DNA of 46,248 nucleotides from an uncultured Verrucomicrobiota bacterium (GCA_903907995.1 CAIVQH010000052.1:1-46248), one strand, 5' to 3'. Shown: positions 8,315-17,145, counted from the first letter of the stretch. The notes: generated by a model not told the origin, from the sequence alone. Numbers and translations are program-made.

Positions 8315-8331
8315 CAAACTCCTCTCAGGCG

Positions 8332-9240
8332 ATGAACCTGCGCCGAGTCCTCCGAGTATGCCTACGGTTTCTCTTCGCCGCGGTCCTGATTCTCGGGCTC
8401 CTGATCGGCGCCGGCTGGCTCTATTTGCATCCGTCCTTCCAGCAGACTGCCGGGATCGTTTACGGAAAGCGGCATGGGCATGCCCTGACTTTCGATGTGG
8501 TACGGCCGGCGAAACCCAACGGGCTGGGCGTGGCGTTCATGGTCAGTGGCGGCTGGAAGTCGGGCACCAACGCCTTTCATCCTTGGATGGCCGCGCCCTT
8601 GTTGCGCCGGGGGTACACGGTGTTTCCCGTGTGCCACGTTTCCCAACCCGAGGCCACGGTCATGGAAATTTATGACGACGTCAGCCACGCGCTGCGTTTC
8701 ATCCGCTTCCATGCGTCCGACTATGGCGTGGACCCGAATCGTCTGGGGGTGAGCGGCGGCAGTGCGGGCGGTCACCTCAGTCTCCTGCTCGCGACCCGGG
8801 GCGGTCCTGGTCCGGCCGATGCCCCCGATCCCGTGGACCGCGCGAGCAGCGCGGTGCAGGCGGTCGCCATCTTCTATCCCGTCACCGATCTGCTGAACCT
8901 CGGCGACTCCACGGAGAACCTCCATGACGACGGTCCGCCGAAGAGCTACCTGAAAGCCTTTGACCAGGAGCCGAAGAATCTCGCCGCGTGGAAGCTCACC
9001 GGCCACGAGATGTCGCCCATTTACTACGTCAACTCGAACCTGCCGCCGACCCTCATTTATCACGGTGACGCCGACACCTTGGTGCCGCTTGACCAGTCGC
9101 AACGCTTCCAGGCGAAGGCGAAGGAACTGGGGCGGAACGTTGAACTGGTGGTGCACCCGGGGGGACACCATGGCTGGCTGACGATGCTGTGGGATGTGCG
9201 GGCGTTCGCCGACTGGTACGACCGGTATCTGCGACCGTGA
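8332..9240 (+). CDS. Membrane-anchored or secreted alpha/beta hydrolase (BD-FAE-like)
   Basis: A 302-residue protein. The start at 8332 is chosen because residues 11-32 form one strongly hydrophobic segment, a signal anchor. The alpha/beta hydrolase fold follows: nucleophile motif GGSAGGH (Ser144), acid Asp248 in HGDADTLVP and His279/280 in PGGHHGW, all at the expected spacing for carboxylesterases of the BD-FAE/acetyl-esterase group. The substrate is probably a short acyl ester outside the cytoplasm. A 25-base motif found twice elsewhere in the window lies 17 bases upstream of the start (8290-8314). Confidence 0.9.
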   Translation: MNLRRVLRVCLRFLFAAVLILGLLIGAGWLYLHPSFQQTAGIVYGKRHGHALTFDVVRPAKPNGLGVAFMVSGGWKSGTNAFHPWMAAPLLRRGYTVFPVCHVSQPEATVMEIYDDVSHALRFIRFHASDYGVDPNRLGVSGGSAGGHLSLLLATRGGPGPADAPDPVDRASSAVQAVAIFYPVTDLLNLGDSTENLHDDGPPKSYLKAFDQEPKNLAAWKLTGHEMSPIYYVNSNLPPTLIYHGDADTLVPLDQSQRFQAKAKELGRNVELVVHPGGHHGWLTMLWDVRAFADWYDRYLRP

Positions 9241-9314
9241 GCGTGGTTGCCGGCCCGGCACCGGGCTGAAATCGGCGGGACAGGGCGGGTGATTGCTGTT
9301 CTGCTCCCGGCCTG

Positions 9315-11039
9315 ATGGGCATGAAGTTAAGCATCGGCGCCAAAATCTTCGGACTCGCCCTCCTGCTGCTCGCGCTGAATGTCGTGCTGGCGGTGTTTCT
9401 GCTGACCCGCGTGATTTACGTGGGCAACGAGCTCCATGTGATCGCCGAGGTTGACACACAGCTGGGCCATACCCTTTCGCAGCTGAACGATGCGGGCACG
9501 CGGCGAAGGCTGGCGTTCGACCGCTGGGTCCGGGCCCTGCGCGCCACACCGGCCGATCCACGTGCCGCCATCGCGGCGCAACGCGAGGACGAGGCGGATA
9601 CCGTGGTGGTCCAAAGGCTCCTCAAAGAGGCCGACGTCCTGCTGCAGAAATATCCGCACCGGGGGCTCAACGTGGCGGCCCTTACCAAGATCGAGGTCCT
9701 GCTCCAGCAGTTGCAGAAGGACTATCCCGAGGACGACCGCCGCCAGCTCGAGCTGATCCAGTTGATCCGCACCGGGCAGACCGCCCGGACGAACGAACAG
9801 CTCGTGCTGATCGAGGATGTGCAACGCCGCCGGCAAACCCATCGCGAGGATCTTGAGAATCTGGTGGACACGCTGGTGATCCAGAAATCGAAACAGCTCA
9901 CGAGCGAGCAGAACAAGGTGTTCTGGCTGACCATTGCCGCCACGGTGACGCTCGTGGCGCTGGGGCTCGTGATCGCCAAGCTGCTCACCCAGAGGATGGT
10001 GCAGCCCGTCACGGAACTGGTGCTCGGCATCCGGAACGTGGAGCGGGGCGATCTCACGGTGCAGCTTCCGGTGCGCACCAGCGACGAGATTGGCACCCTC
10101 ACCACCGCCTTCAACGGCTTCATCGGCGAACTGCGCGGCAAGGAGGAGCTGCGGCGGACCTTCGGCCACTATGTGGACCCGCGCATCCTCGACCAGTTCA
10201 TCCTCAAACCTGTCGCCGCCGAGGCGGCGGGCGGGCGGCGGGAGATGACGGTGGGCTTTTCCGATCTGGTGGGTTTCAGCGCTCTGGGTGAGCAGCTGAC
10301 GCCCGCCGGGCTGGTGACGCTCCTCAACCGCCACTTCTCCCTGCAGGCCGAGGCGATCCAGCAGCAGCGGGGCGTGGTGGACAAGTTCATCGGTGATGCG
10401 GTGATGGCGTTCTGGGGCACGCCGTTCACGGGCGAGGGCGAGCATGCCGAATTGGCCTGCCGGTCGGCCCTGTTGCAGCTCGAGGCGGTGTCGATCTTCC
10501 GCCTGATGCTCCCGGAACTGACCGGACTCCGGAAAAATCTCCCCTGGATCGACGTCCGGATTGGACTGAACACCGGGGAGGTCATCGTGGGCAACATCGG
10601 TTCGGAAACGACCCGCAGCTACACCGTGATCGGGGACGCCGTGAACCTGGCCTCCCGTCTCGAAAGCGCGAACCGGCACTACGGCACGAACATTCTCCTC
10701 AGCGAGGCCACCCGCCATCACGCCAGCGGACGCATCGTGACCCGCGAGATCGACGCGCTGACGGTGAAGGGCAAGGCCGAGCCGACGCGCGTCTTCGAAC
10801 TGCTTGGGCTGGTGGACGCAACCAGTGAGGCATTGCTGAAGCTGCGCGACACTTTCGAGCCGGCCCTGGCCGCCTACCGGGCGAAGGACTGGGATCGGGC
10901 GGAGGCCGGTTTTCAGGAGTGCCTGACGCTGAAGCCGACGGATGGACCGGCGAAGCTGTTTCTCGAGCGCATCCGCCAGTTGCGGGAAAATCCGCCGTCC
11001 GCGAATTGGAACGGCGTGTGGCACTTGGAGAGCAAGTAA
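9315..11039 (+). CDS. Membrane-bound class III adenylate cyclase with HAMP domain
   Basis: A 574-residue protein. TM1 spans 10-31; an extracytoplasmic helical sensor region (about 32-200) follows, then TM2 (202-221), HAMP (222-274) and the class III cyclase domain (about 300-490). Metal-binding aspartates are D317 (FSDLVGFS) and D361 (FIGDAVMAFWG). Lys357 and Thr437 occupy the base-specifying positions typical of adenylate rather than guanylate cyclases; Asn444 and Arg448 are the transition-state residues. The C-terminal 80 residues are helical and TPR-like (DRAEAGFQECLTLKPTDGPA). It should make cAMP in response to an external cue. An alternative start lies at 9321. Confidence 0.92.
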   Translation: MGMKLSIGAKIFGLALLLLALNVVLAVFLLTRVIYVGNELHVIAEVDTQLGHTLSQLNDAGTRRRLAFDRWVRALRATPADPRAAIAAQREDEADTVVVQRLLKEADVLLQKYPHRGLNVAALTKIEVLLQQLQKDYPEDDRRQLELIQLIRTGQTARTNEQLVLIEDVQRRRQTHREDLENLVDTLVIQKSKQLTSEQNKVFWLTIAATVTLVALGLVIAKLLTQRMVQPVTELVLGIRNVERGDLTVQLPVRTSDEIGTLTTAFNGFIGELRGKEELRRTFGHYVDPRILDQFILKPVAAEAAGGRREMTVGFSDLVGFSALGEQLTPAGLVTLLNRHFSLQAEAIQQQRGVVDKFIGDAVMAFWGTPFTGEGEHAELACRSALLQLEAVSIFRLMLPELTGLRKNLPWIDVRIGLNTGEVIVGNIGSETTRSYTVIGDAVNLASRLESANRHYGTNILLSEATRHHASGRIVTREIDALTVKGKAEPTRVFELLGLVDATSEALLKLRDTFEPALAAYRAKDWDRAEAGFQECLTLKPTDGPAKLFLERIRQLRENPPSANWNGVWHLESK

Positions 11040-11181
11040 ACCTGTTACCTTGTCCCGGACGCGGGTGTATTCAGGTGAAAAGGTAATCCCTGGCCACCGA
11101 GCTCGCACAAAATCATGCGATCCTCGATGCGGCTTCGCCTTGATTTAAGAATGTGACAGTTGCCCGGTAGCCGACATCTCC

Positions 11182-11991
11182 ATGAAACAACTTCTCCCCT
11201 TTGGCCGCTGCTGCTTCGCCATCGCGATGGTCGCCTTCGGCCTCCAGCATCTGATCTACGGCGATTTCGTGACGCGGGTGGTGCCGTCCTGGCCGGCGTG
11301 GCTACCTGGGCGCACCTCTTCCGCCTATCTGATCGGGGCGGCGCTGGTGGCCGCCGGCGGGGCGATCCTCCTCCAATTCCGGACCCGCGGCGCCGCCCTG
11401 CTGCTGGCAGTGCTGTTGATGCTGTCGTTTGTCTTTTTGGGTCTGCCGCTTGCGGTTGGGGATATGCCCTGGGGCGGCAAGTGGACCAATGCGGGCAAAA
11501 CGCTTGCGCTCTGCGGCGGCGCTCTCGCTGTGGCCCTGTCGGCCCGCAGTGCGGCCAACGAAGCCATCCGACTGCCGGACAGATTCATCGTCGTGGCACG
11601 GATCTTCTTTGCCATCTTCCTGATTTTGGGCGGGATCCAGCATTTCATCTGGGCCCAGTTAGTGAAGACCATGGTGCCGGCCTGGATCCCCGGGCCGCTG
11701 TTTTGGACCTATTTTGCGGGTGTGGCGCTGATCGCCGGGGGCATTGGAATCGTGCTCCCGCAGACCACGCGGTTGGCGGCGCGATGGACCGGGGTGATGA
11801 TCTTTCTGTGGGTCATCCTGCTACACATACCGCGAGCCTTGGCCAATCTGCATGACTCGAACGAGACGACCGCCGTGTTCGAGGCGCTGGCCTTCAGCGG
11901 GATTGCCTTCGTCATGTCCATTATGTCCGTCCCGGCGCAGGATTCAAGTGCAGCGGAGGCCGCCAGTCCAGCGAGACAGATGGCAACCTGA
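11182..11991 (+). CDS. DoxX-like integral membrane protein with two homologous halves
   Basis: A 269-residue protein with about eight hydrophobic segments. The two halves look alike: residues 9-45 (CFAIAMVAFGLQHLIYGDFV, then PSWPAWLPG) match about 137-173 (IFFAIFLILGGIQHFIWAQLV, then PAWIPG). Each half is followed by two glycine-rich TM helices. This is the arrangement of DoxX/DUF4149-like quinone-associated membrane proteins, so I call it DoxX-like. No partner gene is adjacent. A hydrophilic tail (residues 250-269) ends the protein. Confidence 0.75.
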   Translation: MKQLLPFGRCCFAIAMVAFGLQHLIYGDFVTRVVPSWPAWLPGRTSSAYLIGAALVAAGGAILLQFRTRGAALLLAVLLMLSFVFLGLPLAVGDMPWGGKWTNAGKTLALCGGALAVALSARSAANEAIRLPDRFIVVARIFFAIFLILGGIQHFIWAQLVKTMVPAWIPGPLFWTYFAGVALIAGGIGIVLPQTTRLAARWTGVMIFLWVILLHIPRALANLHDSNETTAVFEALAFSGIAFVMSIMSVPAQDSSAAEAASPARQMAT

Positions 11992-12110
11992 GCGGGCGAA
12001 ACGGTGATCGTCTGTGAACACTTCCAACCCACCTGTTTCCCGGGCCGTCGCCTCGTGTTCCAGATAGCGTCGAGAGGTCGCCTCACGCGGCCTCAACCCA
12101 GAAACCATGG

Positions 12111-12479
12111 CTATTTCGTCATCGGCCAACCGGCGGCCACCAGTCCCTTGTAGCCGCCGATGAGCGACGCGACATTGGTAAAGCCCATCTTTTGCGCCGC
12201 GTCGCACGACAGCGCGCTGCGGAAACCGCCGCCGCAATACATCACGATCTCGGCGTTCGGATCGGTCACGCGGGTCTCGAGGTCGCGTTCGAGGATGCCC
12301 TTGCCGAGATGCTGCGCCTGCTGGGCGTGGCCGGCCGCCCATTCGCCGTCCTCACGCACGTCGAGGAGGATGAGTTGCGGATTGGCGGCGAGCCGGGCAC
12401 GGAGGTTGTCGATGGTCACTTCGCGGACGCGGCTCTTGGCGTCGTCCACGAGTTTGAGAAAGCCAGGGCTGTGTTGCAC
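12111..12479 (-). CDS. Rhodanese-domain protein
   Basis: A 122-residue single-domain sulfurtransferase. The frame is open much further upstream, but the rhodanese domain starts near VTIDNLRARL, and the GTG at 12479 leaves a short N-terminus (QHSPGFLKLVDDAKSRVRE) that fits the family. The active-site loop is YCGGGFRS with its cysteine, preceded by LLDVREDGEWAAGH and followed by GGYKGLVAAGWP. It lies 71 bases after metG on the same strand and may be cotranscribed. Expected role: transfer of sulfane sulfur, substrate unknown. Confidence 0.9.
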   Translation of the reverse strand: MQHSPGFLKLVDDAKSRVREVTIDNLRARLAANPQLILLDVREDGEWAAGHAQQAQHLGKGILERDLETRVTDPNAEIVMYCGGGFRSALSCDAAQKMGFTNVASLIGGYKGLVAAGWPMTK

Positions 12480-12550
12480 GGTTTTGAGATTAGCGCACCG
12501 CCGTCGTCGCTCAACGGGAAACCCGTTCGAACGACGCGGCGGCGAGTGGA

Positions 12551-14116
12551 TCACTTGGGCACCAGGTCCTTGCGCGGGAATAGTGGGATAGGCGTGCCGA
12601 TCGTATGGCCGGCCGCCAATCCGCCCCATTCGGTGAGCTTCCAGTCCGCCGGCGAACCCGCCACGTTGAGCTGGGCAAAGATCTTCTCCGCTGTCGCCGG
12701 GATGAAGGGCCACAGCAGCACCGCCAAAATACGGCAGGTCTCGACGAGATTGTAGAGCACCGCGTCGAGGCGCGCGGCCTGTGCGGGGTCCTTGGCCAGG
12801 CTGAACGGCCGGGTCTGCTCGATGTAGAGGTTGGCGCGGTTGACCTCTTTCCAAATTTCGACCAGCGCACCTTGGAGATCGTAGGCAGCCAGCTTGCCTT
12901 CAATGACCTTCAGCGCCACTACTGCCTCGGGCTTCAGTTCGTCCGACTGCGCCGGGACCACGCCGCCCCGGTATTTGTTCAGCATTGAGATGGAGCGGTT
13001 CAGCAGGTTGCCCAGGCCATTCGCCAGCTCCGCGTTGTAGCGCGACTTGAAGCCGTCATCGGTCCAGTTCCCATCCGGTCCGATGCCGAGTTCGCGGACG
13101 AGGTAGTACCGGAAGGCGTCGAGACCCCATTCATCGATGACGGCGATGGGGTCCACGACGTTGCCGGTGCTCTTGCTGAGCTTCGCACCATCTTTCTGCC
13201 ACCAGCCGTGGACCAGCAGCGTCTTGGGCAAAGGCGCGCCGAGCGCCTTCAGCATGATGGGCCAGTACACGGCATGGAACTTGAGGATGTCCTTGCCGAT
13301 GAGGTGAACGTCAGCGGGCCAAAGGGAAATCGGCGGAAGTTGTTTCCTGAAAGCTGAGGGCAGGGCCCCAAGCGCGCCTTCGTCTCCGAGCGAGACAGGC
13401 ACGGAAAAATAGTTCACCAGCGCGTCGAACCAAACGTAGGTCACGAACCCCGGGTCGAAGGGCAGGGGGATGCCCCAGCTCAGCCGCGCCGCCGGCCGGG
13501 TGATGCACAGGTCCTCCAGCGTTTGCGAACGCAGGAAACCCAGCACCTCGTTGCGACGGTAATCGGGCTGAATGAACCCCGGATTCGCCTCGATGTACTC
13601 GATGAGCCATTGCTGATGCTGACCGAGTTTGAAGTACCAGTTTTCCTCGACCAGTTCGTTGACCTGGCCCCATTTGGCGTCCCAAGTGCCGTCGGGATTG
13701 CGATCCTTCTCGGTGAGAAAGGTCTCCTCACGCACGGAGTAAAAGCCCACGTACGGCTTCTTGTAAAACTGCTCCTCGGCATGGAGTTTCGACAGGATCG
13801 CCTGCACCACGTCCTTGTGCCGCTGGTCCGTCGTGCGGACGAAATCGTCGTTGCTCAGGCCCAGCTTTTGCACGAACGCGAGCCACTGCACCGCCAACTC
13901 GTCGCAATAGGCCTGAGGCGTCTTGCCCTGTTCCTGCGCGGCCTGCTGCACCTTCTGTCCGTGCTCATCGAGTCCGGTGAGAAAAAACACCTCTCCGCCC
14001 ATGCTGCGATGCACGCGGGCGATGACGTCGGCCAGCACCTTTTCGTAGGCGTGGCCGAGATGCGGCGCGCCGTTGACGTAGTCAATGGCGGTCGTGAGGT
14101 AGAACCGTTTGTTCAT
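12551..14116 (-). CDS. metG: Methionyl-tRNA synthetase
   Basis: A 521-residue class I synthetase that charges tRNA-Met. The HIGH box is HLGH (19-22) and the KMSKS box is KLSKS (312-316). WPADVHLIGKDILKFHAVYWP and the DALVNYF substrate-binding segments are present, followed by the helical anticodon-binding domain. The connective region (about 115-165) has no CxxC pairs, so this is the zinc-free type, and the C-terminal EMAPII-like dimerisation domain is missing. The start at 14116 (MNKRFYLTTAIDY) is the natural one although the frame extends upstream. Confidence 0.97.
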   Translation of the reverse strand: MNKRFYLTTAIDYVNGAPHLGHAYEKVLADVIARVHRSMGGEVFFLTGLDEHGQKVQQAAQEQGKTPQAYCDELAVQWLAFVQKLGLSNDDFVRTTDQRHKDVVQAILSKLHAEEQFYKKPYVGFYSVREETFLTEKDRNPDGTWDAKWGQVNELVEENWYFKLGQHQQWLIEYIEANPGFIQPDYRRNEVLGFLRSQTLEDLCITRPAARLSWGIPLPFDPGFVTYVWFDALVNYFSVPVSLGDEGALGALPSAFRKQLPPISLWPADVHLIGKDILKFHAVYWPIMLKALGAPLPKTLLVHGWWQKDGAKLSKSTGNVVDPIAVIDEWGLDAFRYYLVRELGIGPDGNWTDDGFKSRYNAELANGLGNLLNRSISMLNKYRGGVVPAQSDELKPEAVVALKVIEGKLAAYDLQGALVEIWKEVNRANLYIEQTRPFSLAKDPAQAARLDAVLYNLVETCRILAVLLWPFIPATAEKIFAQLNVAGSPADWKLTEWGGLAAGHTIGTPIPLFPRKDLVPK

Positions 14117-14278
14117 GGAACGGGGAGCCTGCCGGAAAACCGGAAAGAAGTCCAACCGCGCCGAAACCTTGCAGTGGCAACCTGGGCAGGCATGGCGTGC
14201 CACGCCGTCCCCGTCGCCGAGAGCGCGCGTCAGGCGACGGAACGAACGCCCAAGCCTCCATGAATTCTGGCCCTCCTG

Positions 14279-14303
14279 TTCCTGCTTCCCTGTTTTCCAA
14301 ATT
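14279..14303 (+). repeat. 25-base dispersed motif, copy 2 (one substitution)
   Basis: Same motif as at 8290-8314 and 27534-27558 with a single T-to-C change. It lies 59 bases upstream of the tRNA-Ser gene on the same strand, in the gap between metG and the tRNA. Confidence 0.55.
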
Positions 14304-14362
14304 GAATCGACTACCCCAAACCTTGACCGATGCCTTGCGGCCATGTTTTCTTCCGCCGGCGC

Positions 14363-14455
14363 GGAGAGGTGGCCGAGTGGCTGAAGGCGCTGGTTTGCTA
14401 AACCGGTTTACGGTCAAAAGCCGTAACGGGGGTTCGAATCCCCCCCTCTCCGCCA
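14363..14455 (+). tRNA. tRNA-Ser(GCU) with encoded CCA
   Basis: A class II tRNA. The acceptor stem GGAGAGG (14363-14369) pairs with CCTCTCC (14445-14451), followed by discriminator G14452 and genomic CCA (14453-14455). The anticodon stem CTGGT/ACCGG encloses loop TTGCTAA with anticodon GCT at 14397-14399, reading AGC/AGU serine codons. A long variable arm with ACGG/CCGT stem and the T-arm GGGGG-TTCGAAT-CCCCC are clear. Confidence 0.97.
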
Positions 14456-14463
14456 AAATTTTC

Positions 14464-14496
14464 AACCTGCTGGTTTCAGCAGGTTGTTTTATTTTT
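14464..14496 (+). terminator. Intrinsic terminator of tRNA-Ser
   Basis: A 9-bp perfect stem AACCTGCTG/CAGCAGGTT with a GTTT loop, directly followed by GTTTTATTTTT. It begins 9 bases after the tRNA CCA end. Confidence 0.92.
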
Positions 14497-14663
14497 GAAT
14501 GGGAAGGCTCATCAATCGGAGCTGGTGGCCGACAGTAGATCGAAGGGCTTTTGAGCATCATGGGGTGAGAGCTCTTTTGTGAGTCTCGGCTCCCCAGACA
14601 TGACCGAAGCCTGGCCAAATTCCTCCTGAAAGATTGACCTTCGGAAGCGGAGGCGACACAACG

Positions 14664-15188
14664 ATGCATGTGGAAGGACTCCGCGAAATCGAGACGGGCG
14701 TGACCACGAAGATCGTGGCTTTCCTGCGTGAGTTGGGCCTGGAGGTGCAACCCGGTCCCATCCTCGAAGCGACGTCTTTGCCCGGGATACGTGTGCAGGG
14801 CGGGGTGCTCCGGTTTGACCCGGAGAAGCTGAGCTTTCCGGGGGATCTGTTGCACGAGGCGGGCCATCTCGCGGTCAAGCTGCCCGCCGAGCGCCAGCGG
14901 GCCATGGCGGACATGGGGAGCGATCCCGCCGAGGAAATGATGGCCATCGGCTGGTCGTATGCGGCCTGTCTGTATCTCGGTCTGCCGCCCGAGACCGTGT
15001 TTCACGCGGAGGGCTACAGGGGCGGTGCCGACTCGATGCTCACGAATTTTGCCCGCGGGAGGTACCTGGCGCTGCCCATGCTGCAATGGGTTGGCCTGAC
15101 CCTGGACGAAAAGCGCGCGAAGGAAGCCGGTATCGCGCCGTATCCACACATGCTCCGGTGGCTGCGCCTCGAACCGACTCCCGAGTAG
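14664..15188 (+). CDS. Small HEAGH-motif putative zinc peptidase, unknown family
   Basis: A 174-residue soluble protein. The ATG at 14664 is preferred over a TTG 30 bases earlier. Residues 61-70 read DLLHEAGHLA, a zinc-binding HExxH helix (H64, E65, H68). About 23 residues later comes AEEMMAIGWSYAA, where E90 or E91 could be the third ligand as in gluzincins of the ImmA/IrrE kind. No signal peptide, DNA-binding domain or membrane segment is visible. I do not recognise a named family. The gene stands alone between the tRNA terminator and a convergent esterase gene, so context gives no substrate. Confidence 0.7.
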   Translation: MHVEGLREIETGVTTKIVAFLRELGLEVQPGPILEATSLPGIRVQGGVLRFDPEKLSFPGDLLHEAGHLAVKLPAERQRAMADMGSDPAEEMMAIGWSYAACLYLGLPPETVFHAEGYRGGADSMLTNFARGRYLALPMLQWVGLTLDEKRAKEAGIAPYPHMLRWLRLEPTPE

Positions 15189-15272
15189 GGGGAGCGATGT
15201 GGCTTCCGCAGCCGGTTGATCGCTTCCCGACTGTCAGTGACGATTTCCTCCTCCAACCGGGGATTGCCGGGC

Positions 15273-16154
15273 CTACTTTTGGGATTTCAACAACGACTGC
15301 TCGGCCAGCCATTCCAGGGAGCGCTTCTGCCAGGCATCCCATTCCACGCCCTGGTATCCGTTGTAGCCGTGGGTGCCTTGGGGGAACTCTTGAAGCTCGG
15401 CCGGAATGCCCTTTGCCTTGAGTGCTGCATAGAACATCTGGCTGTGCGCCACCGGCACGACCGCATCGGTCCGGGCGTGGGTGAGGAACGTCGGTGGCGT
15501 TTGGGCGGTGACTTGCTTTTCGTTGGACAGGAGTTCCACGAGTTCGGGCGAGGGGGATGGCCCGAGCAGGTTGTTCCGCGAGCCGCCATGCGTCAGCTCA
15601 CCCATGGTGATCACGGGATAAACGAGCACCATGAAATCAGGGCGGCAACTGAACCGCTCGACCGTGTCGGCCGCCTTCGCATCGCCGGCGTCGAAGTGAG
15701 TTCCCGCCGTCGCGGCCAGATGGCCACCGGCGGAAAAGCCCACGATCCCGATCCGGCGCGGATCGAGCTGCCACTCCGTGGCGTGCGACCGCACCACTCG
15801 GATGGCCCGCTGCGCATCCAGCAACGGGCGATGGTAGTTGCCCTCGGGCAGCCGGTATTCGAGCACCACCCCGGCAATGCCGTGAGCATTCAGCCAGCGG
15901 GCAATGCCGTGGCCTTCGCCTTCCACGACCTTTCCGGCGTAACCGCCGCCCGGACAGATCACCATGGCGGTTCCCGTCGCTAGGGCCGGCTCGGGCAGAT
16001 GCACCGTGATGGGTACCTCGACCTTTTCGGACTTTCCGTCACCGAGTGGTGCTTCCTCGCCCCAGAGGGAGATTCGCAACGGCTCCGCCCCGTTCGCCGC
16101 TATCAACACGCAGCCCGCCAGCGCCAGCCACCATTTCATCATTTTCATAGGCAT
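15273..16154 (-). CDS. Secreted alpha/beta hydrolase (acetyl-xylan-esterase-like)
   Basis: A 293-residue protein with a signal peptide (residues 1-22). ICPGGGYAG (66-74) is the oxyanion loop; the nucleophile elbow is GFSAGGH (Ser141), the acid Asp230 in THARTDAVVP and the base His262 in PQGTHGY. The pattern and order match the 6740-8035 enzyme without its extra C-terminal domain. It starts 18 bases after the stop of a polysaccharide deacetylase gene on the same strand, so the two are probably one operon acting on acylated or acetylated glycans. Confidence 0.92.
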   Translation of the reverse strand: MPMKMMKWWLALAGCVLIAANGAEPLRISLWGEEAPLGDGKSEKVEVPITVHLPEPALATGTAMVICPGGGYAGKVVEGEGHGIARWLNAHGIAGVVLEYRLPEGNYHRPLLDAQRAIRVVRSHATEWQLDPRRIGIVGFSAGGHLAATAGTHFDAGDAKAADTVERFSCRPDFMVLVYPVITMGELTHGGSRNNLLGPSPSPELVELLSNEKQVTAQTPPTFLTHARTDAVVPVAHSQMFYAALKAKGIPAELQEFPQGTHGYNGYQGVEWDAWQKRSLEWLAEQSLLKSQK

Positions 16155-16172
16155 CCTTCAGTTTGAATCGCA

Positions 16173-16949
16173 TTACCGGCTCGTCGGCAGATATTTGGCC
16201 ATCTCGCGCACCGCAATCACCGTGCACCCCTGTTCCTTCAGGTGGTTCAGGTATTTCTCGAATACTGGTGGCTCGGTATTGACCCAGGGGTGCTGCCGGT
16301 CGGGCACGCCATGGAAGGTGAGCACGGCAATCTTGCCTCCCCGGGCCTGTGCCACTGCGGCGACGAACTGCTCGAACGTCACACCCGGCTTGGAATCGAA
16401 AATCTGCGGCATCAGCAGCGGCTCGTCCTTCGCGGGGTCAAACGCCCGCTCCCCGCCGGCGCGGGCGAACCGGTATCCGCGGGCCCGCAACACCTGCACC
16501 GCCGCCTCGCTCCCGGCATAGCCCGGGTAGCAGAAGCTGGTGGGACGCGGAATCTGGTGCGCCGAGCATTGCTCCTCGATGTAGACCACATCCGCCTCGA
16601 TCTGCGCCGCGGTCTGGCCGGTGACGCCCGTGTGATGGCGCGTGTGATTGCCGATCTCGAAGCCTGCGTCGTGCAGCCCCTTGATCTGCTCCCACGTCAT
16701 ATGCTGGGTCTTGTTGGTCGCAAAATCGAATCCCTCCGTGATGAAGAAGGTGGCGCCGAAACCGTACTTCTTCAGCAGCGGGGCGACGACCGTAGCATGG
16801 CTGGCCACCGAATCATCGAAGGTGAGCACCACAAGTTTCTCCGGCGGTTTCGGTGCTGCGGGTGCGGCCTCTGCCCGGGCCAGCGTGAAAAGCATCATCG
16901 TGACAACGAGGCAAGCGGTGACGAAACTGGAAGTGCGCACCCATTTCAT
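16173..16949 (-). CDS. Secreted polysaccharide deacetylase (CE4 / NodB-like)
   Basis: A 258-residue protein when started at 16949, which gives the signal peptide MKWVRTSSFVTACLVVTMMLFTLARAEA. Upstream in-frame starts (16970, 17078) would bury it. CE4 motifs are present: LTFDDS (motif 1, catalytic and metal Asp), NHTRHH (motif 2, metal histidines), the RPTSFCYPGY region (motif 3, with Cys-Tyr-Pro replacing the usual R-P-P) and LTFHG near the end (motif 5 histidine). It should remove N- or O-acetyl groups from glycans outside the cytoplasm. Operon partner: the esterase 18 bases downstream. Confidence 0.92.
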   Translation of the reverse strand: MKWVRTSSFVTACLVVTMMLFTLARAEAAPAAPKPPEKLVVLTFDDSVASHATVVAPLLKKYGFGATFFITEGFDFATNKTQHMTWEQIKGLHDAGFEIGNHTRHHTGVTGQTAAQIEADVVYIEEQCSAHQIPRPTSFCYPGYAGSEAAVQVLRARGYRFARAGGERAFDPAKDEPLLMPQIFDSKPGVTFEQFVAAVAQARGGKIAVLTFHGVPDRQHPWVNTEPPVFEKYLNHLKEQGCTVIAVREMAKYLPTSR

Positions 16950-17062
16950 GACGGCGGAGATTGAGGGCATGGGGAGGTCAGGGCAGCCTTTTTCCTCAGC
17001 GCCGTTGTTCGCCGATTCGGTCACCCGGGCTGCGATCGTGACCAAAGCCCCCGATTGAAGTG

Positions 17063-17137
17063 AACCACTGATCGACACTGAGAGAACTGATTGGATCGTC
17101 GCCTGGTATCAGTGTTTATCAGCGCAGATCAGCGGTT
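17063..17137. repeat. Imperfect inverted repeat of ATCAG-type words
   Basis: Bases 17063-17081 (AACCACTGATCGACACTGA) are imperfectly complementary to 17109-17137 (starts TCAGTGTTTATCAGCG, ends AGCGGTT). The right arm contains three ATCAG words, so it could be a short dispersed repeat. It lies upstream of the deacetylase gene and downstream of the PhnB-like gene, both on the minus strand. Confidence 0.45.
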
Positions 17138-17145
17138 GGTTTGTT

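Noticed and set aside
11045-11085. Possible terminator hairpin after the cyclase gene (TTACCTT ... AAGGTAA)
   Set aside because: The arms are only 7 bases, the loop is long, and no T-run follows, so it is too weak to call.
9327-11108. Long open frame (about 593 codons) opposite the cyclase gene
   Set aside because: The plus-strand product has full cyclase motifs; the antisense translation has none and an Arg/His/Gln-rich composition typical of a shadow frame.
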